A stretch of 64,000 nucleotides of DNA from an uncultured Metabacillus sp. (lineage in GTDB: Bacteria; Bacillota; Bacilli; Bacillales; Bacillaceae), in assembly GCF_947503125.1 (NCBI RefSeq), contig NZ_CANNCR010000016.1:17486-81485 (forward strand). Direction: 5' to 3'. The translations under genes were made by a program, and so were the position numbers. This document shows, piece by piece, positions 42,257 to 51,778 of the stretch; position 1 is the first letter of the stretch, and the number at the start of each line of letters is the position of its first letter. The notes below the pieces were generated by a model. That model saw only the letters and a list, made by a program, of their open reading frames with translations. It searched no databases and was not told the origin of the DNA.

Positions 42257-42607
42257 ATGGCAACATTAAAACGTAATATGATCGAATTGGTGAAAGAAGT
42301 TAAAGAAGGTGAAATTGTTACCGAAAAATATTTAACCCCGGTTTTTATCCCCTTATCTGTCGTTTATGAAGCTCTTGATTTGAATAGTGAACTACAAAAA
42401 GTAAATGTATCTAATGAAAAGGAAATTACTGATAAGTTTATTGATTTTATAGTTAACAAGGTTTATAAAGGACAGTTTACTAGAGAAGAACTAATTAATG
42501 GATTACATGCACCGGATGCAATTTCTACACTTCATGAACAAGTTTTATTTATCACTCAAGGATATCAAAGTGATGCAACAAAAAAGTACCTGGCGAAGAA
42601 AAGTTAA
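42257..42607 (+). CDS. Tail assembly chaperone G
   Basis: A 116-residue protein in the position of the lambda gpG type tail chaperone, which binds the tape measure during tail assembly. GTGAGG is the ribosome binding site. The slippery heptamer A-AAA-AAG near its end allows a -1 shift into the T frame. No sequence motif stands out otherwise. Confidence 0.82.
   Translation: MATLKRNMIELVKEVKEGEIVTEKYLTPVFIPLSVVYEALDLNSELQKVNVSNEKEITDKFIDFIVNKVYKGQFTREELINGLHAPDAISTLHEQVLFITQGYQSDATKKYLAKKS
42580..42586 (+). other. Programmed -1 frameshift site
   Basis: A AAA AAG in the reading frame of the chaperone (codons ACA AAA AAG) is the classical bacterial slippery heptamer. After the shift, translation continues GTA CCT GGC and reaches a stop at 42790-42792. 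Confidence 0.85.
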
Positions 42608-42792
42608 AGGATGAGGACTTTTCCCCTGAAAAACAAAAAGAATACTTAGATAAACTCATCCTCTCATTTGTTGAAAACGGTAAGGATATCAATGAAGTAC
42701 TGGCAATGCCCTACCACTTTGTTATTGAAATTCTCAGGGAACGAAATAAACCGAAACAAGTAAAATCACTTATTTCTGCATTTGGTGGATAA
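42586..42792 (+). CDS. T extension of the tail assembly chaperone (made by -1 frameshift)
   Basis: An open frame of 68 codons in the -1 frame from the slippery site to TAA, with no start codon or ribosome binding site of its own. The fused GT product would have about 178 residues (110 plus 68). The extension is helical and charged (SPEKQKEYLDKLILSFVENGKD). Position before the tape measure is exactly that of the GT protein of siphophages. Confidence 0.85.
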   Translation, partial: VPGEEKLKDEDFSPEKQKEYLDKLILSFVENGKDINEVLAMPYHFVIEILRERNKPKQVKSLISAFGG

Positions 42793-42820
42793 GAATTTTA
42801 TAAAGAAAGGAGGATAACAA

Positions 42821-45800
42821 TTGACTGAACGGATTGAAGGTTTAGCGATAGGACTTGATTTAGATACATTAGCTCTTGATCGTGGGTTAACAGGCTTAAA
42901 GGATAGGCTTAAATCAGTTAACAGTGAAATGAAAGCAAACTTATCTGCTTTTGATCGTGGAGATAAATCTATAGAAAAATATGAAACTACCTTAGATGGT
43001 CTTAACAAAAAGATTGAAGTACAAAAAAGGATTGTCCAGGAATCAAGAGCAGAATATGAAAAGATGGTTAAAGAGTTTGGTGAAGGATCCAAAGAGGCCG
43101 AAAAAGCTGCCCGAGCTTACAATAATCAAGTCGCATCATTAAATAGTTTGCAACGGTTTGTAGATCGAACAGCAGATGAATTAAAAAATTTAAGGGAAGA
43201 ACAACAAGAAACCAATACTAGTTTTTCTAAATTAAACCAAACCATTGAAGGGACTGTCACAAGGTTAAATCAATTTGGAGATTCAGCCTTAAATGCTGGT
43301 ACAACGTTAACAGCTGGCGTTTCCACTCCATTAGCGGGGTTAGGTATTGTTTCTATAAAATCTGCTTCGGATATCCAAAAATCACAAGGGAAAATTCAAG
43401 CTTCATTAGGCATAACAAAACAAGAAGCTAAAGAATTAAATGAAACAGCCATAAACGTTTGGAAGAACGGATTTGGAGAGAGTATGACAGATGTATCTGA
43501 AGGATTAACTCAAGTTAGAAAAAACCTTCAGAATATCTCTGGGAAAGAACTTGAAAAGGTTACACGTCAAGCCTTTATTTTACGCGATACTTTTGGGTAT
43601 GAAATTCCAGAATCAACGCGCGCTGCCAAAGCTCTTATAGACAATTTTGGTGTTGATGGTGCAAGGGCAATGGATTACATTGCTGTTGCAGCTCAAAAGG
43701 GTGGGGATTATTCAGCTGAGCTTTTAGATACCATTTCTGAATACAGCATTCAATTTAAAACGGCTGGTATAGACATTGATGGTATGTTTAATATCCTCAT
43801 TCAAGGCGCTCAAAATGGTTCCTGGTCAATGGATAAAACAGCCGATGCCATTAAGGAATTTTCAATTCGTGCTGTTGATGGATCCAAAACAACAGCAGAC
43901 GGATTTAAAATGGTTGGCCTTAATGCGGATGATATGAGTAAAAAGTTTGCTGAAGGTGGAGATTCAGCACAAAACGCATTTATGGCAACCGTCGCTGCGA
44001 TAGCTTCAATGGAAGATCCACTAAAGCAACAGCAAGCAGGTGTGGCCCTTTTTGGTACACAGTGGGAAGATGTTCAAAAAAATGTCATTGGAGCTATGAA
44101 TCCAACAAAAGATGTACTTGGAGAAGTTGCTGGAGCTACAGAAGAAGCAGGAAAAGCCCTTCAAGATAACTTTGGAGACCGTGCATTAAAAGAATTAAGG
44201 GAATTAGGGGCTACTCTGCAGCCTTTAGGAAATATCTTATTGGATACAATTGAGCCTGCCTTTGAAAGTGCTTCTGAACACATCAAAGAGTTTACTGAAT
44301 GGATGGAAAACCTCTCTCCAGAAGGTCAAAAAACAGTTGTTGCAATAGCAGCCATTACTGCAGCCCTTGGACCTGTTGCCTTTGGTGTTAGTGTAGTATC
44401 AAGAAGTTTAGGGGTGCTAACAGGTGTCTTAGGAAAAGGTGTCAGTGCCTTTGGAAAATACGCTCTAAGTGCAAAGGTTGCAGATGAAGCAATAGATGAT
44501 CTTGGAAACACGGCTGATAAATCCACCAAAAAGCTAAAAAATGCAGATGGAAAGATAGGTAAAACATCAAAAGTATTAGGTGGATTAAAGGGTGGAGCAG
44601 GGCTTGCAGCTGGATCCCTTCTTTCAGTCGGATCAGGAGCAGGGATACTTTCAAGTGCGCTTGGTTTTTTAACAGGCCCAATTGGATTAACCGTTGCAGG
44701 ATTAGGCGCAGCTGTTGGTGCGGGAACGTTGCTCTATAAAAATTGGGACCAAATTCAGGACTCCTCTAGCCTTCTTAAAACGGGACTTGCAACTGTTCTT
44801 CCTGGTCTGTATGGGATTGTGGGAGGAATAAAAGGCATTCGATCTATGTCTGATGAAACCATTCCTAAAATTGAGGATTTTGGTAATAAAGTATCTGATT
44901 CAACTGCAAAAGCGGTATTAGGCTATAAAAAATTAAATGACGAGGCAACAATTGAATTAAATAAGTTAATGTGGTCCGGCCAAACCATTAGCCAGCAAAC
45001 AGCGGATACTATCACGGGCATTTTTAGCCAAATGGGTGAAAAAATATCAAGTAGTTTAAAGACAAATTATGATAAGAGCTATAATTTTATGGCCGAACAC
45101 TTTAAAAATAGTAAAGCTTTAAGTGAGTCAGAAGAAGCGACTATTTTAGGCAATACGCAAGTTAGATACCAAAGGCAGCTTGAAACTGTCCAATTGCAAG
45201 AGGCAAAGATTAAAGAGATTATGGATCGAGCTAGCCAGGAAAAAAGAACACTTACGCAAGAAGAAAAGAATCAAATTAATCAGATTCAACGAAATATGAT
45301 GAATACAGCTGTTCAAACAATGTCTCAAAGTGAAATTGAGCAAAAAGTTATTATGGAACGCTTAAAAAATGAATCTGCTAATATTACAGCTCAACAAGCG
45401 GCAACAACGGTTCAAAATAGTTTAAAAGCTAAGAATGGAGCCATAAGAGAAGCAAATGATAAATACAATAAAACGGTTGCTGCAATTATAAGAGAACGTG
45501 ATGAAACAGGAACTATTTCAGCTGCTCAAGCTAACAAATTAATTTCAGAAGCGGAACGACAGAAAAATGAATCTGTTAGAAAAGCAACAGATATGCACAA
45601 AAACGTTGTAAATCAAGCCAAACTACAAGCCGGTGGACAAGTTGACCAAATCGATTGGGGTACAGGTCAAGTTCTAACTCAATGGGATCTATTGCTTCGT
45701 GGATCTGCTAAAACAATCAATGCTATTAGTTCAGGGATTAACTGGATTCTAGATAAAATTGGTGTTAAGAGCAAAATTCCTATGTGGGAGCCTAAAGGAT

Positions 45801-46990
45801 ACAACAATAATACTAATGTAAGTAAAACAAGGAGGGCTACAGGGAATGCTGAGCAGTATGCAAAAGGTACACCTTCTAGTGGTCATCCCGGCGGGCCGGC
45901 AATCGTTGGTGAGAAGGGCGCAGAATTAGCATATTTACCTGGCACAGGTGTTACTTTGCTTGGAACTAGAGGACCGGAATATCATCCTAACTTTCCGCGT
46001 GGAGCTTCAGTTTTGCCTAATAAACACACTGAAAAATTATTAAAAAGTTATGGCTTTCCAGGTTATGAAGATGGAGTAGGAAACTTTTTTGATTGGGTCA
46101 TTAAAGGTCCAAAGGCTGTTTTGAATAATGTATGGAAAATGTTTGATGTAAACATGCCTAATCTTGGTGGAGTCTTTGGAGACATTGGAAAAGGAATGAT
46201 TTCCTTTTTAAATGGAAAAGTTCATAATTTTATAGATTCTAAGATTGAGAGTATGTTTAATTTTCAAGGAAGCAATACAAGCGGAAGTGTTAAAAGTTGG
46301 ATTGCTCAAGCAATGGCCATTACTGGCGTTCCTTCTTCATGGATGAGTGCATTAACAACAATAGCAATGAAAGAATCAGGTGGTAATCCAAGGGCTTATA
46401 ATGGTTGGGATATAAACGCTAAACGGGGTATTGCTTCGCGTGGATTGATGCAGACTATTCCGCCAACATTTGAAGCTTATAAATTGCCAGGGCTAAATGA
46501 TATTTATAACCCTGTTCATAATGCTGTTGCTGCAATCCGTTATATAAAAGCACGTTATGGAGATGTATTTAATGTTCCTGGTATTAAATCAATGGCAAGC
46601 GGTGGAGCATATCGAGGATACGAAACAGGCGGGAAAATCTTTAAAGATGGTTTATACCGACTTGCTGAAGGCGGCTGGCCGGAATATGTTATTCCAACGG
46701 ATCCAAGGAGACGCACAGAAGCATCGAAGTTACTTGCATTGGCCGGAAAAGAGGTCCAAGGAAATAAACGGCCCCACCAATTGCCAAATGTGAGCAATAC
46801 CAATAGTAACAATGGACTCTTAGAAGCTATTTTAGAGCAAAATATGATTCTAATGGCTTTATTACAAAGCACTAAAAACATTGAAAATAAGCCTGTTTTA
46901 ACTACAGCTGATATAGGTCGTGCAGCTGAACAATTTGATTCATTAAATTATACAAAGAACAATATTTTCAGTGGAAGGGTGGCATTTTGA
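42821..46990 (+). CDS. Tape measure protein with transglycosylase domain
   Basis: A 1389-residue protein that sets tail length. TTG start behind AAGGAGG. An N-terminal coiled coil (about 10-140), a membrane-type glycine/alanine-rich hydrophobic region (about 520-680) and a long helical stretch follow. Residues about 1156-1245 form a lytic transglycosylase-like SLT domain (MKESGGNP with catalytic Glu, RGLMQTIPPTF, NPVHNAVAAIRYI) that would open the cell wall during DNA entry. Its stop overlaps the dit start (TGATG). Confidence 0.93.
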   Translation: MTERIEGLAIGLDLDTLALDRGLTGLKDRLKSVNSEMKANLSAFDRGDKSIEKYETTLDGLNKKIEVQKRIVQESRAEYEKMVKEFGEGSKEAEKAARAYNNQVASLNSLQRFVDRTADELKNLREEQQETNTSFSKLNQTIEGTVTRLNQFGDSALNAGTTLTAGVSTPLAGLGIVSIKSASDIQKSQGKIQASLGITKQEAKELNETAINVWKNGFGESMTDVSEGLTQVRKNLQNISGKELEKVTRQAFILRDTFGYEIPESTRAAKALIDNFGVDGARAMDYIAVAAQKGGDYSAELLDTISEYSIQFKTAGIDIDGMFNILIQGAQNGSWSMDKTADAIKEFSIRAVDGSKTTADGFKMVGLNADDMSKKFAEGGDSAQNAFMATVAAIASMEDPLKQQQAGVALFGTQWEDVQKNVIGAMNPTKDVLGEVAGATEEAGKALQDNFGDRALKELRELGATLQPLGNILLDTIEPAFESASEHIKEFTEWMENLSPEGQKTVVAIAAITAALGPVAFGVSVVSRSLGVLTGVLGKGVSAFGKYALSAKVADEAIDDLGNTADKSTKKLKNADGKIGKTSKVLGGLKGGAGLAAGSLLSVGSGAGILSSALGFLTGPIGLTVAGLGAAVGAGTLLYKNWDQIQDSSSLLKTGLATVLPGLYGIVGGIKGIRSMSDETIPKIEDFGNKVSDSTAKAVLGYKKLNDEATIELNKLMWSGQTISQQTADTITGIFSQMGEKISSSLKTNYDKSYNFMAEHFKNSKALSESEEATILGNTQVRYQRQLETVQLQEAKIKEIMDRASQEKRTLTQEEKNQINQIQRNMMNTAVQTMSQSEIEQKVIMERLKNESANITAQQAATTVQNSLKAKNGAIREANDKYNKTVAAIIRERDETGTISAAQANKLISEAERQKNESVRKATDMHKNVVNQAKLQAGGQVDQIDWGTGQVLTQWDLLLRGSAKTINAISSGINWILDKIGVKSKIPMWEPKGYNNNTNVSKTRRATGNAEQYAKGTPSSGHPGGPAIVGEKGAELAYLPGTGVTLLGTRGPEYHPNFPRGASVLPNKHTEKLLKSYGFPGYEDGVGNFFDWVIKGPKAVLNNVWKMFDVNMPNLGGVFGDIGKGMISFLNGKVHNFIDSKIESMFNFQGSNTSGSVKSWIAQAMAITGVPSSWMSALTTIAMKESGGNPRAYNGWDINAKRGIASRGLMQTIPPTFEAYKLPGLNDIYNPVHNAVAAIRYIKARYGDVFNVPGIKSMASGGAYRGYETGGKIFKDGLYRLAEGGWPEYVIPTDPRRRTEASKLLALAGKEVQGNKRPHQLPNVSNTNSNNGLLEAILEQNMILMALLQSTKNIENKPVLTTADIGRAAEQFDSLNYTKNNIFSGRVAF

Positions 46991-47877
46991 TGAACGATAT
47001 GTTTTCCATCTACGATGAAAATTTTAACCCTATCACCCTTCCAAGTGACGATTTAGGTTATGGGTTACGTGGATTAGATCTAAACATTTCGTCCACAAGT
47101 CAAGAGGTTACTGAGCATACAATCCAAGGGATGCCCGGGAATATTATCACCGGTTTTCGGGACAACAATAGAGACTTAAGCATAAACGCAAGATTGAAAG
47201 CACAAGACGCAACAGATTTTAGGTTGAAACGAGACCGGGTCTTTGCGTTTTTTAAACGTTTAGGTACATTTTATGTTACTGAAAAGCAACAAGGTAATAA
47301 GCTTATGAAAGTAAGGGTTGTGGAATCATACACCTTTCAACGTCCAGAAAATCTAAGGACCTATGCAACTGTGGAAATTCCATTAAAAATCGTAGGACAA
47401 CCTTATTGGATTAGTCGATACAAGAGCATGGATCTCCACAATAGTAATGGTGTTCCAATGAATGGACATTGGTCTTTTGGAATGGGATTAGAAGTGAATC
47501 CAGATAAATTGGTTTATAAATATGAAAATGCACCTACTTTTAATATATTCAATGCCGGTACGGTACCAATCAAAACAATTCAAGAAAAGGACAACTGTAT
47601 TATAACGATAGAGATTAAAGAGTCTGTCCTTAATTTTAAGTTGTTTGATGGAACAGGTAGATATTTAGAATACAACCCTTCCAACAAAGTAAGTTGGACT
47701 TTAATTGATGGTCATAAAATTATTTTGAACGGGCATTACATGACTGTGGATGAGTTACCGATTTTAGAGAGAACAAACCGTTATTATTTGAATTTATTTC
47801 CAGGAGATAACATATTTACAATTGAAGGATTATCAAACTACATCATTAGCTTTGATTTTCGTTTTAAGTACGATTAA
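46990..47877 (+). CDS. dit: Distal tail protein (Dit)
   Basis: A 295-residue baseplate hub protein. DFRLKRDRVFAFFKRLGTFYV and VRVVESYTFQRPENLRTYATVEIPLKIVGQPYW are typical of the siphophage tail component family. GGAAGGGTGG precedes the ATG at 46990. Dit is normally followed directly by tal, but here 5.6 kb intervene. Confidence 0.9.
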   Translation: MNDMFSIYDENFNPITLPSDDLGYGLRGLDLNISSTSQEVTEHTIQGMPGNIITGFRDNNRDLSINARLKAQDATDFRLKRDRVFAFFKRLGTFYVTEKQQGNKLMKVRVVESYTFQRPENLRTYATVEIPLKIVGQPYWISRYKSMDLHNSNGVPMNGHWSFGMGLEVNPDKLVYKYENAPTFNIFNAGTVPIKTIQEKDNCIITIEIKESVLNFKLFDGTGRYLEYNPSNKVSWTLIDGHKIILNGHYMTVDELPILERTNRYYLNLFPGDNIFTIEGLSNYIISFDFRFKYD

Positions 47878-47891
47878 GGAAGTGAGGAAAA

Positions 47892-49514
47892 GTGACTAGA
47901 TATATAATCGATAATCCATTGACTGATGAAAGTAGAAATAAATTAAATAGCATGTTTGAAGAATTATACAACAAGTATATTTCTGCTGGTTTAGATGCAA
48001 GTACTGCTAAATCCTTAGCAGAAGATGCTGTTAATGTTGCTAACGAAGCTATTCAAAAAGCAGACTTTACACAAACACAATTGGATCAAGTAACAGGAGC
48101 AAGCACAATTGATCCAGCTGTTGAGCAAATGAAGGTGGACACTGAAGGGGTTTCCCATGCTTCTCCTGATGCTCGATTACGTTCAGATTATAATAAAGTT
48201 ACGACGCAATTGGCGGAAATTGCGAAAGTAACAAATGGATTTATAAATCCTGAATTATTCGGCGCAGTGGGTGACGGGATTAATAATGACACAACCGCTT
48301 TACAAAATGCCATAAACTTTTGTATAGATAACAATTACTCTTTAATGAGTGATGGTTCTAAAGTATATGGGGTAACATCTCAAATTAATATATTTGATAA
48401 ATTGGATATAAACTTTAAAAATTCCAAAATAAAAGCTTTATCAGCAATGGAAAATTTGATTTATATTGACTCGAAAACATCAAAAGAGCACGGATCACAT
48501 AGGGACATTATTTTAGATGGTAATGGGCTTGCAGACAATTGCTATAAAACTCATTATTCGCGTAGGGGTGTCATTAATGGTTTCACAATTGTTAATGCTA
48601 AAAATATAGGTTTATGGATTGTGAGTTCTCATGAAACATTTACAAGCGATGTCAACATTGAAAATTGTAATGTGGGGATAAGATGTGATGGTAGTGATAG
48701 TCATTTTTCGGATATTGGTATGAGAAGGTGCCCTAACGCTATACAAAATCATGGCGGTGTAAACTTGTATACAAGGGTACACGCATGGATAGAAAGTAAT
48801 TTCAGAAATAGCGCTTTTTTATACAGCACACAACCAGCTATATTGACAGATTGTTATTCCGACACCTACCATTACACGTTTCGTTTTATAGATTGGTGCG
48901 ATCTAATTGTAAATGGTGGAAGGATTTTTTATAACGGTACCATTTGGGAAGCTGAAGCCGATACTATTGATTTAACACCTCATGTTTTTATGTTTGATAA
49001 AACGGGTGATAATATCACAATGACTGCACCCATCTCATTAAATAATATGTTAATAGATGGTTTACAAAAAAGTGACGGTTCTTTTATTGGAACTTTTTCT
49101 AATGTTGCTGCTAAAGATATTAGAATGAGCATGAGCGGAAATAAAATTTACAATATAACAAATGTTCCTAATGGTAAAATTTCAAACATTACAAGTGAAA
49201 ATATCGCTTATCTTTCTCATGGTGTTGTCACAAAGAAAGCCGATTTTTGTCTTGCTGAATTCAGAGGAACATTAAGCGCTGCATTATCAGCTAATGTTGA
49301 TTTGAAAATAGGACAAATATCCAACAGTAAATTTTACCCTAATATGGATATAAGGGCTATGTGTTTCTTTGGTACTGGCGCCAATTGTGAAAGTGTTGGA
49401 TTCGTCACTATAACCACGACTGGGATTGTAAAAATAAATTCAACGAGTGCTATTGCGATAGGAAAAAATGTAATTTTTTCAGTTTTATATAACTCTAACT
49501 TAGGTGAATATTAA
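47892..49514 (+). CDS. Tail fibre/spike-like protein with beta-helix domain
   Basis: GTG-initiated, 540 residues. The first 120 residues are helical with a coiled-coil (LAEDAVNVANEAIQKADFTQTQLDQV), as in baseplate upper proteins. From about residue 120 (NPELFGAVGDGINNDTTALQNAI) begins a pectate-lyase-3-type right-handed beta-helix typical of receptor-binding or polysaccharide-degrading spikes. It lies before tal instead of after it, the first gene of the inserted block. Confidence 0.82.
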   Translation: MTRYIIDNPLTDESRNKLNSMFEELYNKYISAGLDASTAKSLAEDAVNVANEAIQKADFTQTQLDQVTGASTIDPAVEQMKVDTEGVSHASPDARLRSDYNKVTTQLAEIAKVTNGFINPELFGAVGDGINNDTTALQNAINFCIDNNYSLMSDGSKVYGVTSQINIFDKLDINFKNSKIKALSAMENLIYIDSKTSKEHGSHRDIILDGNGLADNCYKTHYSRRGVINGFTIVNAKNIGLWIVSSHETFTSDVNIENCNVGIRCDGSDSHFSDIGMRRCPNAIQNHGGVNLYTRVHAWIESNFRNSAFLYSTQPAILTDCYSDTYHYTFRFIDWCDLIVNGGRIFYNGTIWEAEADTIDLTPHVFMFDKTGDNITMTAPISLNNMLIDGLQKSDGSFIGTFSNVAAKDIRMSMSGNKIYNITNVPNGKISNITSENIAYLSHGVVTKKADFCLAEFRGTLSAALSANVDLKIGQISNSKFYPNMDIRAMCFFGTGANCESVGFVTITTTGIVKINSTSAIAIGKNVIFSVLYNSNLGEY

Positions 49515-49534
49515 TACACATTAGGAGGAAAAGA

Positions 49535-49594
49535 GTGGCTACTATGTCAGTCGAACCTGATAAACTGTGTATTGTGGAATTTCTAGGTAAATAG
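49535..49594 (+). CDS. Possible 19-residue ORF
   Basis: GTG behind TTAGGAGGAAAAGA, an excellent ribosome binding site, opens a frame MATMSVEPDKLCIVEFLGK and stops. It may be the start of a truncated gene left by the insertion of the following unit, or a leader peptide. Confidence 0.3.
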   Translation: MATMSVEPDKLCIVEFLGK

Positions 49595-49630
49595 TTATGA
49601 AAAAAGTAACAAAATAGTAAAGAAGTAGTA

Positions 49631-49636
49631 TATAAT
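49631..49636 (+). promoter_or_regulatory. -10 element upstream of the O-antigen-ligase-like gene
   Basis: A perfect TATAAT lies 21 bases before the start codon; no good -35 is seen. It suggests that the gene can be expressed from the lysogen separately from the late operon. Confidence 0.4.
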
Positions 49637-49656
49637 CTTTACTGAGGTGTTACAAA

Positions 49657-51075
49657 TTGAACAATAAACTATTTAATTATCTATTTAAAAAAGCGGAATT
49701 GTTTCTGGTAATTTTTTTGATGTTTTTATTTACTGGCGGTATTGTATTAGATTTCGTTGGATCTAATATAGCTTTTGCCTTAACTGTTTTATTAATATTT
49801 GTTTATAAAGGAAAACCATTCCTAACTTTATTTAAAGATAAGTGGCTACTATTTACTCTGATTTATTGTGGTTTATCAATCGTTTGGTCGGTATCTGCTG
49901 ATCAAACGATTGAAAGGTTTATATCACTAATCGGCACGACACTCTTTGGAGTGTTTATAGCGTGGAGATATACGGTGAGGGAAATAGTAAAATTAACCGC
50001 AATATCTTTAGGTGTTCTGGCGTTTGTGAGTTTAGTGTATGTAGTAATACTACCTTCTTATGCTGTAGATTTAAACGGTCATTGGAAGGGAAGCACAGTA
50101 CACAAAAACTTTTTAGGTGGATTTATGGCTCTTGGTAGTTTTTCCTTATTACTAATGGCCATAAATATTAAGAAAAACAAATTTAAAATAATGTTAATGT
50201 TTGCTCTCTCATTACTGGTAATTTATAAATCTGGATCAACTAGCGGATTAATTGTATTTCTGATTGTGATAGCAACTAGTTATCTAATTAAAATATTAAG
50301 AGTCAACAAGAAAATACTTGTTTCAGTTGTTATGTTTATACCTATTGTAGTTGCTGTTTTAGTTTTTGGAGTGTTTACAAAAGCCGAATACTTTGCAAAA
50401 TTGTTCGGTAAAGACTTAACTTTTACAGGAAGAACAGAAATTTGGCAATTGGTAATTCAAAAAATACTTGAGCATCCGATATTAGGTTACGGATACAACG
50501 CTTTTTGGTTTAATAGTACGGAATATTCTTATGTATGGAGATATCTTACATTTGGACCATCACATGCACATAATGGGTATTTAGAGTTGCTTTTAGATAT
50601 AGGGTTCTTTGGTTGTGTATTATTTTTTTCTGGGTTCTTAATTAATTTTTTCAAAGCAACAAAGATGTATATAAAATATGGGACTATCGAAGTCATTTGG
50701 ATGCTCGGATTATTTATTATTATGTTAACTAGCAATGTAACAGAAGTTACTTTTATAAGGACAAATAGTCTTTATTGGGTTCTATATGTATCTAGTGTTT
50801 TAAGTTTACGATCTAAAGGAGTAAAAATTTCTAGTAAGTGTGTTATAACCGAAACCGTTATTGCGGTATCTCACTTAACTGATGTAAAAAAACTTTTAGC
50901 CAATATTAAAAAACGAAATAGAAAATCAATTAATGAGATGATAAATCAAGGGCTAGCCTTTAGGATAAAAAAGGGATCTCAGGTTGAAGTGTTGAACGAT
51001 ACACATACATTTATTTTAGTAAGGGATAAGAATACTAATAAGTCTGGATTCATTAAAAGAAGGTATTTATCATGA
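49657..51075 (+). CDS. O-antigen ligase-like polytopic membrane protein with C-terminal SH3-like domain
   Basis: A 472-residue protein with about 11 transmembrane helices and the large loop of the Wzy_C/O-antigen ligase family (GSTVHKNFLGG, FTGRTEIWQLVIQKILEHPILGYGYNAF, HAHNGYLELLLDIGF). The last 60 residues carry an SH3-like end (RIKKGSQVEVL, SGFIKRRYL). TTG start behind GAGGTG. Such enzymes join or polymerise surface glycans. In a prophage this suggests lysogenic conversion of the envelope or supply of glycans for the virion. It is out of place in a tail operon. Confidence 0.8.
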   Translation: MNNKLFNYLFKKAELFLVIFLMFLFTGGIVLDFVGSNIAFALTVLLIFVYKGKPFLTLFKDKWLLFTLIYCGLSIVWSVSADQTIERFISLIGTTLFGVFIAWRYTVREIVKLTAISLGVLAFVSLVYVVILPSYAVDLNGHWKGSTVHKNFLGGFMALGSFSLLLMAINIKKNKFKIMLMFALSLLVIYKSGSTSGLIVFLIVIATSYLIKILRVNKKILVSVVMFIPIVVAVLVFGVFTKAEYFAKLFGKDLTFTGRTEIWQLVIQKILEHPILGYGYNAFWFNSTEYSYVWRYLTFGPSHAHNGYLELLLDIGFFGCVLFFSGFLINFFKATKMYIKYGTIEVIWMLGLFIIMLTSNVTEVTFIRTNSLYWVLYVSSVLSLRSKGVKISSKCVITETVIAVSHLTDVKKLLANIKKRNRKSINEMINQGLAFRIKKGSQVEVLNDTHTFILVRDKNTNKSGFIKRRYLS

Positions 51076-51284
51076 TAAAATTATTAATTAAAAAGCTAAT
51101 TAATTTTTTAAAATTAGATGATAATGTTGAAACACCTAAAATACCTGAGAATTACAAAGAATGTCCCCATTGCGAAGGGACTGGTCATGAAGACTTATTT
51201 TATGATTGTGAAAAATGTAATGGTACTGGAATAGTTAGGAAAACGTATCAAGAATATGTTGATTCGCTACCTCCTATAAAATAA
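51072..51284 (+). CDS. DnaJ-type zinc-finger small protein, 70 residues
   Basis: Overlaps the ligase-like gene by 4 bases (ATGA). Two CxxCxGxG repeats, CPHCEGTGH and CEKCNGTG, are the DnaJ cysteine-rich zinc motif; the N-terminus is a short hydrophobic, lysine-rich helix (IKLLIKKLINFLKL). It may chaperone or partner the ligase-like protein. Function unknown. Confidence 0.7.
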   Translation: MIKLLIKKLINFLKLDDNVETPKIPENYKECPHCEGTGHEDLFYDCEKCNGTGIVRKTYQEYVDSLPPIK

Positions 51285-51313
51285 GTGCTAGACAATTGGA
51301 AGAAAATGCGCAC

Positions 51314-51343
51314 TAGTGTGTATTAATAAATATTAGTGTGTAT
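51314..51343. promoter_or_regulatory. Direct repeats TAGTGTGTAT, candidate operator
   Basis: TAGTGTGTAT occurs at 51314-51323 and 51334-51343, 20 bases (two helical turns) apart, before the gene at 51397. TGTGTAT recurs at 51713-51719 and 51723-51729 before the RHH gene, so the RHH protein may be the binder. Confidence 0.45.
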
Positions 51344-51396
51344 AAGACAACTTACCTCTAGCATAAGATTAAGTATCAAAGCTGGAGGTGGTTGTT

Positions 51397-51639
51397 GTGA
51401 CTGAAAGAATTTTCATTGTTAGTGAAAAAAGAGATAAGTTTTACGAACTTACTGATGTCATACCTGAGATGATGGCAGTTGAAAACGTGACAGAAGAGTG
51501 GGCAATAAACTATTTCATGAAGGGTTTAGAAGGTACACGTTGTATGAAGTTCCCTAAAGGTACTGCTATGAGAACTATCAGTGCATGGATTACACAGGAT
51601 ATGGATTTAGGTAATATGTTTAAAACGGATATACAATGA
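51397..51639 (+). CDS. Phage protein of unknown function, probably frameshifted at its end
   Basis: GTG start behind GGAGGTGG; 80 residues beginning MTERIFIVSEKRDKFYEL. No domain recognised. Directly after its stop, another frame (+1, 51635-51712, no start codon) continues NEYFDSDYTDEEKAVMRRKL to a stop, with a composition very like a natural C-terminus. A single-base insertion near 51630 would explain this; a programmed +1 shift is less likely. Confidence 0.55.
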   Translation: MTERIFIVSEKRDKFYELTDVIPEMMAVENVTEEWAINYFMKGLEGTRCMKFPKGTAMRTISAWITQDMDLGNMFKTDIQ

Positions 51640-51778
51640 GTATTTTGATAGCGACTACACAGATGAGGAAAAAGCAGTAATGAGAAGAAAGTTAAAATCT
51701 CTCTACGAATAATGTGTATTTGTGTGTATTGCTATTCACTTTGAAATGTCAGACAATGGATACTGAGGTGATATTGTC

